Positions 1-8,023 are shown, counted from the first letter of the stretch. The stretch: 19,931 nt of DNA from 40CM-2-70-7 sp035279865 (GCA_035279865.1 DATEGY010000169.1:1-19931); one strand, 5' to 3'. Notes: generated by a model not told the origin, from the sequence alone. Numbers and translations are program-made.

Positions 1-1
1 A

Positions 2-280
2 AAAGCGGGTATCCTGCTGAGTCTCGACGGCCTCACGCCTCCCCCGAAGGCCGCCCGGGTGAGCTTCTCCGCCGGCAAAGCCCGGGTGACCGACGGTCCA
101 TTTGCCGAGGCCAAGGAGATGGTGGGGGGCTTCTGGATGATCCAGGTCCGGTCCCGGGATGAGGCGATCGAATGGGCGCGCCGCGCGCCGATGCTCGACG
201 GTGACATCATCGAAATCCGGCAGGTGCAGGAGCTCGAGGATTTCCCCGAAGATGTCCGCCGCGCCGCGGGAGGGAAGTAA
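2..280 (+). CDS. YciI/DGPF family protein, 5' truncated by the window edge
   Basis: The reading frame is already open at base 2, with residues typical of the family (AGILLSLDGLTPP) before the first possible internal start (GTG at 59), so the gene begins outside the window. The fragment carries the family signature TDGPFAEAKE, followed by a GGFW strand and a helix (DEAIEWARRAPM). YCII-related DGPF proteins are small dimeric ferredoxin-like-fold proteins of uncertain biochemical role. The family is known for genomic linkage to ECF sigma factors (the ECF42 group); no such sigma gene is visible here, but one could lie to the left. The stop is two bases before the start of a second DGPF gene, so the two are surely co-transcribed. 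Family assignment is firm; function is unknown. Confidence 0.9.
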   Translation, partial: KAGILLSLDGLTPPPKAARVSFSAGKARVTDGPFAEAKEMVGGFWMIQVRSRDEAIEWARRAPMLDGDIIEIRQVQELEDFPEDVRRAAGGK

Positions 281-282
281 CC

Positions 283-642
283 ATGCGCTACTTCACGTTC
301 ATCCGGGCCGCCGAGAATCAGGGGCCGCTTCCCGCCGGATTCGACCAGGCGATGGAAGGATTCATCACCAAGCATCTGCAGGACGGCACCCTGGTGCAGA
401 CCGCCGGGCTGTCACCGTCGTCGCGCGGCGTCCGGATCCGGATGTCGAAGGCGAAGCTCACGCTGACGGATGGCCCTTTCGCCGAAGCGAAGGAAGTGAT
501 CGGCGGGTACGCGATCCTCGAGGCCTCCACGCGGGAAAAAGCCATCGAGATCGGCCGGGCGTTCATGCAGCTCCATCTGGATCACTGGCCTGAGTTCGAA
601 GGGGAAGCGGAAATCCGGGCGATGGATTTCGTCGCCCCGTGA
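283..642 (+). CDS. YciI/DGPF family protein
   Basis: A complete 119-residue protein opening with MRYFTFIRAA, the usual first beta strand of YCII-related proteins. The DGPF signature is at residues 63-66, followed by AEAKEVIGGYAI and a helix with EKAIEIGRAFM. It is a paralogue of the partial gene just upstream, separated from it by two bases. The start ATG at 283 is preceded by GGGAGGGAAG, a good ribosome-binding site. The next gene starts with GTG inside its stop codon (GTGA), so three genes are translationally linked. The family has no settled enzymatic function. Tandem DGPF paralogues are common in this kind of genome. Confidence 0.93.
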   Translation: MRYFTFIRAAENQGPLPAGFDQAMEGFITKHLQDGTLVQTAGLSPSSRGVRIRMSKAKLTLTDGPFAEAKEVIGGYAILEASTREKAIEIGRAFMQLHLDHWPEFEGEAEIRAMDFVAP

Positions 643-1490
643 CCAGAAAAGCCTGGGTACTGTTCGCCCTGAGCTCCGTCATCTGGGGCATTCCGTACCT
701 CTTCATCAAGGTGGCGGTGGATGGGGGAGTGCCACCCGCGTTCGTAGCCTGGGCGCGGGTGGCACTCGGCGCATTGCTCCTCACCCCCATCGCCCTCCGC
801 CGCGGCGCCTTTTCGGGACTCGGCGAGCACTGGATCGCCATCCTCGTCTATTCGGCTACCGAGATCGCCATCCCCTTCGTCCTCATCTCGGCCGGTGAAC
901 AACGCATCTCGTCTTCGCTGGCCGCGATCCTCGTGTCCACCATGCCCCTGCAGCTGGCCGTTCTCGCCGTGTGGCTGCACCCGGAGCACCGGCCCACCGG
1001 ATGGCGGTTGATGGGGCTGGTGATCGGACTCGCCGGCGTGGTAGCGATGCTCGGGATTGACGTCGGCGGGCGTCCGGGTGAGCTGTGGGGAGCCGCCATG
1101 GTGCTCCTCGCCACCGTCGGGTACGCGACCGCACCGCTGATCATCAGCCGTTACCTGTCCAAGCTCGACCCCATGGGCCCGGTGGCGGCCAGTCTCCTGG
1201 TGTCCAGCCTCGCCTTGCTGCCGTTTGCCTTGGCCTGGCCTCCGCGCGCATGGCCGGCACCATCGGCGCTGATCTCCCTGGCCGTGTTGGGTGTGGTTTG
1301 CACTGTGATGGGTTTGATCGTCTTCTTCCAGCTGATCGCGACGGCAGGACCCAGTCGCGCGAGCCTCATCACCTACGTCAACCCGGTCGTCGCGGTGATC
1401 GTGGGTGTGCTCACCCTTCATGAACATGTCGGTATCATGTCGGTGGCTGGGCTAGTGCTGATTTTGGGCGGGTCCTGGCTAGCTACGTAG
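639..1490 (+). CDS. EamA/DMT-family transporter (RhaT/YdcZ-like exporter)
   Basis: This 283-residue, very hydrophobic protein has about ten membrane segments arranged as two EamA repeats. The first begins at SVIWGIPYLFIKVAVDGG and the second near LATVGYATAPLIISRYL; it ends LVLILGGSWLAT. This length and duplicated 5+5 helix layout is standard for drug/metabolite transporters, which export amino acids, nucleosides or toxic compounds; the substrate cannot be read from sequence. The GTG start overlaps the stop of the upstream DGPF gene by four bases (GTGA) and lacks a clear ribosome-binding site of its own, which suggests translational coupling. Its 3' end overlaps the convergent DUF3052 gene by 12 bases. 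Confidence 0.92.
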   Translation: MTRKAWVLFALSSVIWGIPYLFIKVAVDGGVPPAFVAWARVALGALLLTPIALRRGAFSGLGEHWIAILVYSATEIAIPFVLISAGEQRISSSLAAILVSTMPLQLAVLAVWLHPEHRPTGWRLMGLVIGLAGVVAMLGIDVGGRPGELWGAAMVLLATVGYATAPLIISRYLSKLDPMGPVAASLLVSSLALLPFALAWPPRAWPAPSALISLAVLGVVCTVMGLIVFFQLIATAGPSRASLITYVNPVVAVIVGVLTLHEHVGIMSVAGLVLILGGSWLAT

Positions 1491-1877
1491 CTCCTTCCGG
1501 ATCACCAGTTTCAGTCCCGACCAGGTTTCATCGATCGCGCAGACTTTCACGTCCACGAATCCGAGAGGCAGTGCCAGGTCCCGGATGGTGTCCTCGGTGA
1601 TGTCGGTGTGCACCCCCGAAGCCTTCTTGGGCCAGGATACCCAGATCGCGGCATCATCGCGCACCGCTTTCCGCAGCCGGACGAGATCCCGCTGCAGGGA
1701 GGACGCCCGGTCGTGGAAGACGTGGATCACGTCCGTTCGCCGCGAGATTCGGCTCGCCAAGCGCACGCCGGGGAGGTAACCCCGGGGTCCGCCTCTCGAG
1801 TACACCCGGGTGTCCTCGGCGATGCCGAGCTTACGGCCCAAGGGGGTGCCGGAATACCCAGCGGCTGGAGGGGTCAT
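1479..1877 (-). CDS. DUF3052 family protein
   Basis: This 132-residue protein matches the DUF3052 pattern: an N-terminal AGYSGTPLGRKLGI, a central WVSWPKKASGVHTDITEDTIRDLALPLG and a C-terminal VDVKVCAIDETWSGLKLVIRK. The family is widespread and small, with no established function. The WPKKASG and CAIDETWSGL blocks are its most conserved parts and both are intact. The start ATG at 1877 shares one base with the stop of the upstream secreted-protein gene (TAATG), so it is the last gene of a three-gene set. Its 3' end runs 12 bases into the convergent transporter gene. Confidence 0.9.
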   Translation of the reverse strand: MTPPAAGYSGTPLGRKLGIAEDTRVYSRGGPRGYLPGVRLASRISRRTDVIHVFHDRASSLQRDLVRLRKAVRDDAAIWVSWPKKASGVHTDITEDTIRDLALPLGFVDVKVCAIDETWSGLKLVIRKELRS

Positions 1878-2506
1878 TATCGCAACATGAGGAGGACCGG
1901 CCCCATCGCGAGGCGAACTGCCCGCGCGATCCGGGAGGTGTCCTTCAGCAGAGGAGGAGCCTCGCCATCTGCCTTGAGCACGATCTGGATGCCGCCGGTA
2001 CCCGCAAGCACGGAAGATCCCGCGCTATCGAACACAGGGACGATCAAGGTGAGTGCGGGCAGAAAACCGTCTCCAATACCCCACCCGGACCCTTCTTCGA
2101 CTCCGCTCCACCTTGCCGTCCGCCCCCGGAATGGGGCTCGAACCTCGGCGACGAGCGGGCGAATCCACGCCGTCACGTGGTAATCCCGCCGTAGCGCCGC
2201 CAGCGTCCCAGCCTCTACGGCCTGGTACTTCTCCGCGACGACGCGCCCACTAAACCGGTCGTAGTAGCCGCCGAGGGAATCGCGCACTCGCTGCCAGGTG
2301 GCTGCCGTGACGCCGGGTGCGATCACGGTGATGCCGGCGGATTCCAGCTGCGCGAGGATGAGCGAGTCGAAGAGGACATGCCGGGCCTGGAGGCCGGCCA
2401 GAAAGCGCGGAATTTCGGTTTCGTTGACCGCGACGACCCGGGCCTGACCGTCCACGGGTCCTTGGACCGCGAGCAGTAACAGCCCCATCACGCCGATTTG
2501 CCTCAC
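1877..2506 (-). CDS. Secreted protein of unknown function, tandem paralogue B
   Basis: A 209-residue protein with an N-terminal signal peptide (hydrophobic stretch around residues 5-15, likely cleaved after VDG before QA). I do not recognise a named family. It aligns along its length with the protein encoded just upstream: both have DSL....L..AG..V..P near residues 45-65, a KY.AV..G.L.AL block, and ALTL...V.D..G....G.GG.Q near the C terminus. The alternating hydrophobic pattern suggests an alpha/beta periplasmic protein. The start overlaps the upstream stop by four bases (ATGA) and the DUF3052 gene follows by TAATG overlap, so the three are one operon. Similar secreted proteins seem frequent in Gemmatimonadota, but that is from memory and not verified. 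Confidence 0.82.
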   Translation of the reverse strand: MRQIGVMGLLLLAVQGPVDGQARVVAVNETEIPRFLAGLQARHVLFDSLILAQLESAGITVIAPGVTAATWQRVRDSLGGYYDRFSGRVVAEKYQAVEAGTLAALRRDYHVTAWIRPLVAEVRAPFRGRTARWSGVEEGSGWGIGDGFLPALTLIVPVFDSAGSSVLAGTGGIQIVLKADGEAPPLLKDTSRIARAVRLAMGPVLLMLR

Positions 2507-3168
2507 GGCGCCGTTCCCGGGGAGTTGACCATGGTTTGGAGGGCGATCCGCACGCCTTGTCGCAGGTGCCTCGCGTCCGCAAAGATCGCCTCTCGCGGCA
2601 CGGCGCTCAGTGAATCAGCCTCGAACTTATAGAGCACCTGCAGTCCTCCCCGTCCCGTCGCCACCACCGTCCCTTCAGGATCCTCAACGCTGATGAGCAG
2701 CGTCAGTGCCGCCACTGTACCGCGCCGGTCGCTGGGTCCGACCCGCTCACTTTGCCCGTCCCAGTCAGCGCTCCCGAGCCAAGGGACGATGCTTATCTCG
2801 ATCGAGTCTCGGAGCCAGTAGACCGCGCCGTGACGGGCCAACAACGCCCGGAGGACTCCTTCGTGCACGGCGCGATACTTGACGGAGTCCAGCGCTCCTG
2901 TGATCGGACTGAACAGGCCATCGGCGGAGTCGACCAAATGCTTCCACAACGTCCCCGCGTCGGAGGGGGGGAGCACGTCGTACCCGGCGGCGCGGAGCTC
3001 AGTCGTGAGGAGAGAATCGATGACCGTGACCTGGGGCAGACTGTCGAGAAGCTGTGGGAGCGACAACGGCGAGAGCGCCACGCTCTTCCGTGTACGCTGC
3101 CCGCTCACGGCGGTCGGCAATTGGAGAGCCGCCAACAGCGCGAAGGCCGACAGACCCGAGAGGCGCAT
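2503..3168 (-). CDS. Secreted protein of unknown function, tandem paralogue A
   Basis: A 221-residue protein with a clear signal peptide (MRLSGLSAFALLAALQLP, cleavage likely after VSG before Q). It is homologous to the following gene product; shared blocks include IDSLLTTELRAAGYDVLPP, KYRAVHEGVLRALL and VAALTLLISVEDPEG...GRGGLQVLY. No catalytic motif is evident. It is the first gene of a three-gene operon ending in DUF3052. The start ATG at 3168 has no obvious Shine-Dalgarno sequence. A strong hairpin at 3237-3264 separates it from the cytochrome gene upstream. The envelope location is predicted; the role is unknown. Confidence 0.82.
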   Translation of the reverse strand: MRLSGLSAFALLAALQLPTAVSGQRTRKSVALSPLSLPQLLDSLPQVTVIDSLLTTELRAAGYDVLPPSDAGTLWKHLVDSADGLFSPITGALDSVKYRAVHEGVLRALLARHGAVYWLRDSIEISIVPWLGSADWDGQSERVGPSDRRGTVAALTLLISVEDPEGTVVATGRGGLQVLYKFEADSLSAVPREAIFADARHLRQGVRIALQTMVNSPGTAP

Positions 3169-3236
3169 GGAAGAGAGCTACGGCACGTTTCAGAAGGAGG
3201 CAATCGGGTGCAGCATGAAACGGAGGACTGCGGACC

Positions 3237-3264
3237 CCCGCCAGGACTAGGGAGTCCTGGCGGG
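3237..3264 (-). terminator. 12-bp perfect hairpin between cytochrome and secreted-protein genes
   Basis: CCCGCCAGGACT and AGTCCTGGCGGG form a perfect 12-bp stem around a four-base loop (AGGG), starting 12 bases after the stop codon of the di-haem cytochrome gene. Position and stem strength suit transcription termination of the long upstream gene run. However, neither strand has a T-run after the stem, so it is not a canonical intrinsic terminator. It could also protect the 3' end of the mRNA. Confidence 0.55.
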
Positions 3265-3275
3265 AGCCAGCGTGG

Positions 3276-4751
3276 TCAAAGCGCCTTCAGGAACGCGACC
3301 AGATCGGACTGTTGCTGCGCCGTCAGGTTCATCTGGAAGCGCTGATTGTAGAACGCCACGACCTGCTCGAGCGTCGCCGCCGCACCGTTGTGGAAATAGG
3401 GCGCGCGTGCGGCCAGTCCCCGGAGAATCGGTCCCTTGATGCGGTTCAGGTCCGCGCAGTCCCCCGTCAACAGCGCCTTCCCCGGATCGCTCGTGTAGGA
3501 GGTCGACCCGCCGCACGTGATCTGATAAACCGGGAGATCCGGCGTGGAGAGCTGCGCGAGCGCCGCCTGGATGTGCGGATCCGTCTCGTACGCCAGCACG
3601 TGGCTCGTGCCGATGTCGAGGGGCAGGGGCAGGGAATGGTTGCCCACGTTCGGCGCGCTGTGACAGGTGGTGCACGTCCCCGCCACGGATGGCAGGCCGA
3701 GCGCGTCGTTCAGCCCGCGGACATTGGTGATCGTCAGCACCTGGGTATTGAAGATCTGCTCCCCGCGCGCAATGGCCTGCCGGGACGGAGTCTCCTTGCC
3801 GTTGTTCGTCAGCGACAGCCAGTGCTGGAAGATCGACATCGACGCCGGGTCGAACGCCGCCCCCGTCGGGTTCCCGCCCAGGGGGTCGTTGATGCCGGGA
3901 TAGAACTGCTGGCTGGTCAACGACGAGGGGCCGCCGTTCGCGCCCGTCGCGTTGAGCTCGCCGGCCGCATTGTCCCTGCGCTGTGCGCTGTAGAGGGAGA
4001 TCTCGAAGTCGACGATGCCCGCCACCTGCGCGCCGGTGGGGGCCACGGCTGCCTGTGCGTGCCCCATCGTCGCGTCCAGCGCCTGGTGCGACAGATCGGC
4101 GCGCAGGTTGTCCGCAAAGGTGGCCGGATTGTTGAGGGGCATGACCGTCTCCCGGCCGTCGAACATCACGGTCGTGAGGAAGCGCAGATTGGTGGCCGGG
4201 AGGGGCCGCCGATACACGGAGACGGTCGTGCCCGTGGAGTCGGTATGCAGGGCGCAGTTATAAGGGTCGTGCACCACCGCGAGGGAGTATTGCGTCACGG
4301 TCTGCTCCGTGATGCCCACGCGGATGAGGCCGTTGCCGAGCAGGAGGCTGTGCGCGTCGGCCCCGCTCCCCGGCGGGGTGTTGGGGCAATTGGCTCCGTC
4401 CACGGACGAAAAGAGTGGATCGGTGCCGGCGCTCGCCGAGAACAGCGTCCGGGCGTAGTCCGCCGAAAGCCCCATCGCGTTCTCGATGATGTGGCACGAG
4501 GCACAAGAGCGCCCGTTCGTGCCCAGCGACTGGAAGAAGGGGCCCCGGAGATCGAGCCCGCCGCTGGTGCTGTAAGTGGCCACCGTTCCGGACGGGTCCG
4601 GTGCGGGAGCCTGGTTGCCGGTCGCGGCGACGGACCGAGCGATGCCGTGCGCAGTCGCGGGCTGCATGGGGTCCCGGGGCTGCTCGCAGGCGACGAGCCC
4701 GGCGACGGCCAGGACGGCCAGGACGGCGGGCATCAGACGGACGGACGACAT
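3276..4751 (-). CDS. Di-haem cytochrome c lipoprotein, CcpA/MauG-like
   Basis: A 491-residue exported protein. It has a lipoprotein signal (LAVAGLVAC, lipid-modified Cys22), so it is probably anchored to a membrane facing the periplasm. Two covalent haem motifs are visible: CASCH at residues 83-87 and CTTCH at 360-364. The C-terminal segment PILRGLAARAPYFHNGAAATLEQVVAFYNQRF is a hallmark of bacterial di-haem cytochrome c peroxidases and MauG-like oxidases. The protein is longer than classical CcpA (about 320-350 residues), with an extra region between the haems as in RoxA-like proteins. It probably uses peroxide or passes electrons in the periplasm; the true substrate is unknown. The start is supported by GGGAGGT five bases upstream. 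It lies 45 bases downstream of the kinase gene in the same direction. Confidence 0.88.
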   Translation of the reverse strand: MSSVRLMPAVLAVLAVAGLVACEQPRDPMQPATAHGIARSVAATGNQAPAPDPSGTVATYSTSGGLDLRGPFFQSLGTNGRSCASCHIIENAMGLSADYARTLFSASAGTDPLFSSVDGANCPNTPPGSGADAHSLLLGNGLIRVGITEQTVTQYSLAVVHDPYNCALHTDSTGTTVSVYRRPLPATNLRFLTTVMFDGRETVMPLNNPATFADNLRADLSHQALDATMGHAQAAVAPTGAQVAGIVDFEISLYSAQRRDNAAGELNATGANGGPSSLTSQQFYPGINDPLGGNPTGAAFDPASMSIFQHWLSLTNNGKETPSRQAIARGEQIFNTQVLTITNVRGLNDALGLPSVAGTCTTCHSAPNVGNHSLPLPLDIGTSHVLAYETDPHIQAALAQLSTPDLPVYQITCGGSTSYTSDPGKALLTGDCADLNRIKGPILRGLAARAPYFHNGAAATLEQVVAFYNQRFQMNLTAQQQSDLVAFLKAL

Positions 4752-4796
4752 GTGACCTCCCTCGAGGGTGTACGCCTCCAGGGAGGTATATCGGAA

Positions 4797-7520
4797 CTAC
4801 GGCTTCAAACCCGACAACCTCGTCAGCAGGGAATCGGCCCCCCGGGTGAGGGGGTGCTCCGGGCCCAGGCCAATGGCCAGAGCCCCCCGGGCGGTGGTCG
4901 CGGCAATACGCGCTCTGGCGGTGTCTCCTGAGGCCAGGCGGGCCCGGGCCTCCAGGAGGCTGGCGGCCCCCATCCAGCCGCTCCGCTGATAGGTGAGTGA
5001 ATCCCAGGAGGAGGTGGAGTCGAGCATGCGGGCATAGAAAAACGCGCTGTCGGTCCATCCCAGCTGAAGGGCCAGGTCCCCTGCGGCCATGACCACGGGC
5101 CGCATCCGGATGCGGCGCTTCCCGTCGAACCAGCCGCTCCGGTGCAGGGCCGTCAGGTAGGCCTGCTGGGCCACCTGCGCCTGGCCTCCCGCTTGCGCAA
5201 GCATCCCTTCCAGGGTCGTGGTGTCAGGCAGCACATCATCAGTGTTCTGCACGCGCGGAAATGCCTTGAGGACGGCTCTGAACCGCGCCGCGGTGGTGCG
5301 CGCCTTCGGCAGGTCGCCGGTTGCGATCTGGGCTCTGGCCAATCCGTACAGCCCGCGGCCCAGCCAGTACGAGTCCTTCTGCGCCCCGGCCCGGTCCACG
5401 ATCACTCCGAAGTATTTCGCCGCGGAATCGGGATGGGCCTCGATCAGCGCCGTTTCGGCATAGTGGATCAGCGGCTGCCAGTCGATCCGGCCTCGGGCGT
5501 CGGCGCGCGCAGCTCGAATCAGCACATCGTGATACATGCGCTCCGCCTCGGCCAGCTCCCCCAGGCGAGCCAGCGCGTAGGCGTAGTCGTGCTCCATGAT
5601 CACCCGCGCCATCATCCCACCACGCCCGCTCGAGTCCATTCCGGTCAGGGCGCGACGGAACGTTGTCAGGGCGGCGCGGGGCTTTCCCCCTTCATCCAGG
5701 GAGCCCGCCAGGCCACTCAGCAGACTGAAGAACGCCGCGTCCCGGGTCTGCCCGATCCGGGTCTTGATGGCGACGGCTTCTGAGAATGCCCGGCCCGCGG
5801 AATCGAAATGCCCCGTCTCGATAAACAGATTGCCGCGGGTCTCCAGGCAGCCGACGCTGACCGTCGGATCATCCGCAGTCTTCCGAAGGGAGTCCGCCTC
5901 CGTGAGGATCTTCCGGGCCTCATCGTACCGTCCTTCGGTACGCAACTGATCCACCCGGTCGCACCGCACCTCCGCCATCAGGGCGGGGGACCGGAGGTTC
6001 GTCGCAATCGAGTCGGCCACGTTGAGGAGGCTGTCCCGGACCGGGCGGGCGCCGATCTCACCGTAGCGGTCCGACAGGTCCACCAGCAGCGAAGACAGGA
6101 AGCGGGGATCACCACCCTGGCGGAGCAGGAGCTGCCGCCCGCGGTCGAGCAGCTCCCCCATGGTCATCGGCTTGTCGCCGACCTCGGACAGGAGGAGGGT
6201 CTGGAACTCGACCTGCGCGTCGGCGCGCTGAGACTGAAACCGCGCCTCGTCCCGCTGGATGCGGGCGGCGCGGGCCTGAAGGGCGGTGACCACGGCCGCG
6301 CCGATCAGCGCCAGCCACACCAGCGCGCCCGCGACGACGGCTCCCCGGTTCCGGCGCACGAACTTCGCCGTGCGATAGGCGACGGTCGCCCGGCGGGCGG
6401 TGATGGGCACATGCTGGAGGTAGCGTGTGAGATCGTCGGCGAGCGCGGCGACCGTCTGGTACCGGCGGACCGGATCCTTGTCGAGGGCCTTGGCGACGAT
6501 GGTGTCGAGATCGCCCGCGTACTGCGCGCGCAGCCGGTCGACACCCGCACCGCGCGTCTCCGCCGCCTGAGGGGTCACCGACCGTGACAGCCGGCCCGGT
6601 TCCACTTCGACGATCGCGCGGGCCCGCGCGGCGGGTGTGGGACAGTCTTCGTTGGTCGGATGCCGGCCCGCAAGGAGCTGGTAGAGCAGAATCCCCAGCG
6701 CGTAGACATCCGTGGCGGTCGAGACGGGCTCCCCGCGGATCTGCTCGGGGGCCGCCGCATCGAAGGTCAGCATCCGGGTTCGCGTCACCGTGTCGTCCTC
6801 AGGAGCGCCCTCGAGCATCTTCGCGATCCCGAAGTCGAGCAGCTTCACCGTGCCGTCCTTCGCCACCAGGATGTTGGACGCCTTGAGGTCCCGATGGACG
6901 ATCAGGTTGGCGTGCGCGTGGGCCACCGCCGCGAGTACTTGGTGAAACAGGGCCACTCGTCCCGCCACGTTAAGCCGGTGCTCGTCGCACCACCGGTCGA
7001 TGCCCAAGCCGTCCACGTGTTCCAGCACCAGGTAGGGCTGGCCTCCGGGACTCACGCCGGCGTCGAGCAGGCGCGCGATGTTCGGGTGCGTGAGGCGGGC
7101 CAGCACGTGTCCCTCGGCCCGGAACCGCGATTCGCCTTCCGAGCCCGACAACGCCAGGGCCAGGAACTTGATGGCGGCAGTCGCCTTGAAGCGCCCGTCG
7201 GCCCGGCTGGCCAGCCACACGGTCCCCATCCCGCCCTGCCCGATGGGGCGCTCGAGGCGCCAGGGACCGAGCTCCCGGGTGTCCGGTGAGGCCAAGAGCT
7301 CGGCGGTGGGCGGGGCAACGGCCGTAGACAGGAATCCTTCGGCATCGGCACGCGCCTCTCGGGCGAGGAGCTGCTCCAGGCGGGCCACGAGCTCCGGCTG
7401 TTCGCGGCGGCGTTCCGCCAGCCAGGCCGCGCGCGCCTCCGGCTCGAGCTCGAGCGCGGTGTCGAGCAGCGCGTTGAGCGCTTTCCAGTCCAGGGGGTCG
7501 AGAGGGGGGGGCGTGGTCAT
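4797..7520 (-). CDS. Membrane Ser/Thr protein kinase with long C-terminal helical (TPR-like) region
   Basis: A 907-residue Hanks-type kinase. Residues 1-75 form a helical lead-in common in these kinases. The catalytic domain (about 85-375) has all key elements: glycine loop GQGGMG at 94-99, Lys118, the HRDLKASN catalytic loop at 209-216 (Asp211), DFG at 229-231, and APE at 257-259. A single membrane segment follows (about 394-414, VVAGALVWLALIGAAVVTAL), so the kinase is cytoplasmic and the C-terminal half probably extracytoplasmic. Residues about 430-907 are helical, with TPR-like pairs (for example YDEARKILTEADSL, FDSAGRAFSEAVAIK), a likely sensor or protein-binding part. The start overlaps the sigma factor stop by four bases (ATGA), so the two are translated together. 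No motif is missing, so it should be active. Confidence 0.93.
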   Translation of the reverse strand: MTTPPPLDPLDWKALNALLDTALELEPEARAAWLAERRREQPELVARLEQLLAREARADAEGFLSTAVAPPTAELLASPDTRELGPWRLERPIGQGGMGTVWLASRADGRFKATAAIKFLALALSGSEGESRFRAEGHVLARLTHPNIARLLDAGVSPGGQPYLVLEHVDGLGIDRWCDEHRLNVAGRVALFHQVLAAVAHAHANLIVHRDLKASNILVAKDGTVKLLDFGIAKMLEGAPEDDTVTRTRMLTFDAAAPEQIRGEPVSTATDVYALGILLYQLLAGRHPTNEDCPTPAARARAIVEVEPGRLSRSVTPQAAETRGAGVDRLRAQYAGDLDTIVAKALDKDPVRRYQTVAALADDLTRYLQHVPITARRATVAYRTAKFVRRNRGAVVAGALVWLALIGAAVVTALQARAARIQRDEARFQSQRADAQVEFQTLLLSEVGDKPMTMGELLDRGRQLLLRQGGDPRFLSSLLVDLSDRYGEIGARPVRDSLLNVADSIATNLRSPALMAEVRCDRVDQLRTEGRYDEARKILTEADSLRKTADDPTVSVGCLETRGNLFIETGHFDSAGRAFSEAVAIKTRIGQTRDAAFFSLLSGLAGSLDEGGKPRAALTTFRRALTGMDSSGRGGMMARVIMEHDYAYALARLGELAEAERMYHDVLIRAARADARGRIDWQPLIHYAETALIEAHPDSAAKYFGVIVDRAGAQKDSYWLGRGLYGLARAQIATGDLPKARTTAARFRAVLKAFPRVQNTDDVLPDTTTLEGMLAQAGGQAQVAQQAYLTALHRSGWFDGKRRIRMRPVVMAAGDLALQLGWTDSAFFYARMLDSTSSWDSLTYQRSGWMGAASLLEARARLASGDTARARIAATTARGALAIGLGPEHPLTRGADSLLTRLSGLKP

Positions 7521-8023
7521 CGCAGCTGATGATGGAGGATGACGCGTGCCTTGCGCCAGTCGCGCTGGATGGTGCGCTCGGATACGCCGCGCAGGCCGGC
7601 GATCTCCGAAAACGAGAGCCCGCAGAAGAAGTGCAGATCCACGAGCTCCGCCAGGACGGGGTCGACGGTCGCCAGCTCGTCCAAAGCGAGCCCCAGCGCG
7701 TCCAGGTCCCCCGGTGCCGAGACACTCGCCGACTCCGAACCGTCCAGCGGGAGCAGCTGGAACTCGCCGCCGCGCTTGGCGGCGGAGCGGCGCCGGGCGT
7801 AATCGATGATCAGGCCGCGCATGGCCCGGGACGCGTACGACATGAAGCGCGAGCGGTCGGGAAACCGGAGCTGGTCGTTGTCCGCCAGGCTCAGGTAGGC
7901 CTCATGAAGGAGCGTGGTCGTACTGAGGGTAGAGCCATAGGGCAGGCCGCGAAGGCGGCGCTGCGCCAGGGCGTGCAACTCATGGTAGAGTGCTGCGAAC
8001 AGCTGATCGGACGTGCTGCTCAT
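7517..8023 (-). CDS. ECF-type RNA polymerase sigma factor, TIGR02999 type
   Basis: A 168-residue sigma-70-like factor. Region 2 covers roughly residues 5-80 (LFAALYHELHALAQRRLR, TLLHEAYLSL, RFMSYASRAMRGLIIDYARRR). Region 4 covers roughly 108-165 with the helix-turn-helix LSFSEIAGLRGVSERTIQRDWRKAR. The YARRRSAAKRGG linker and the L-HEAYL-L block are typical of the TIGR02999 group, frequent in Acidobacteriota, Planctomycetota and Gemmatimonadota and often found beside Ser/Thr kinases. No anti-sigma factor is encoded; the ATGA-coupled kinase is the likely partner, possibly controlling the sigma factor by phosphorylation (inference). The 50-bp gap upstream has a TATATT box at 8056-8061 on this strand but no convincing -35, so it may be read from upstream genes. 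Confidence 0.93.
   Translation of the reverse strand: MSSTSDQLFAALYHELHALAQRRLRGLPYGSTLSTTTLLHEAYLSLADNDQLRFPDRSRFMSYASRAMRGLIIDYARRRSAAKRGGEFQLLPLDGSESASVSAPGDLDALGLALDELATVDPVLAELVDLHFFCGLSFSEIAGLRGVSERTIQRDWRKARVILHHQLR

Noticed and set aside
3312..4931. Long open frame (539 codons) antisense to the cytochrome and kinase genes
   Set aside because: Highly basic, low-complexity composition with no domain; the opposite strand has clear haem motifs. It is a by-product of GC-rich codon use.
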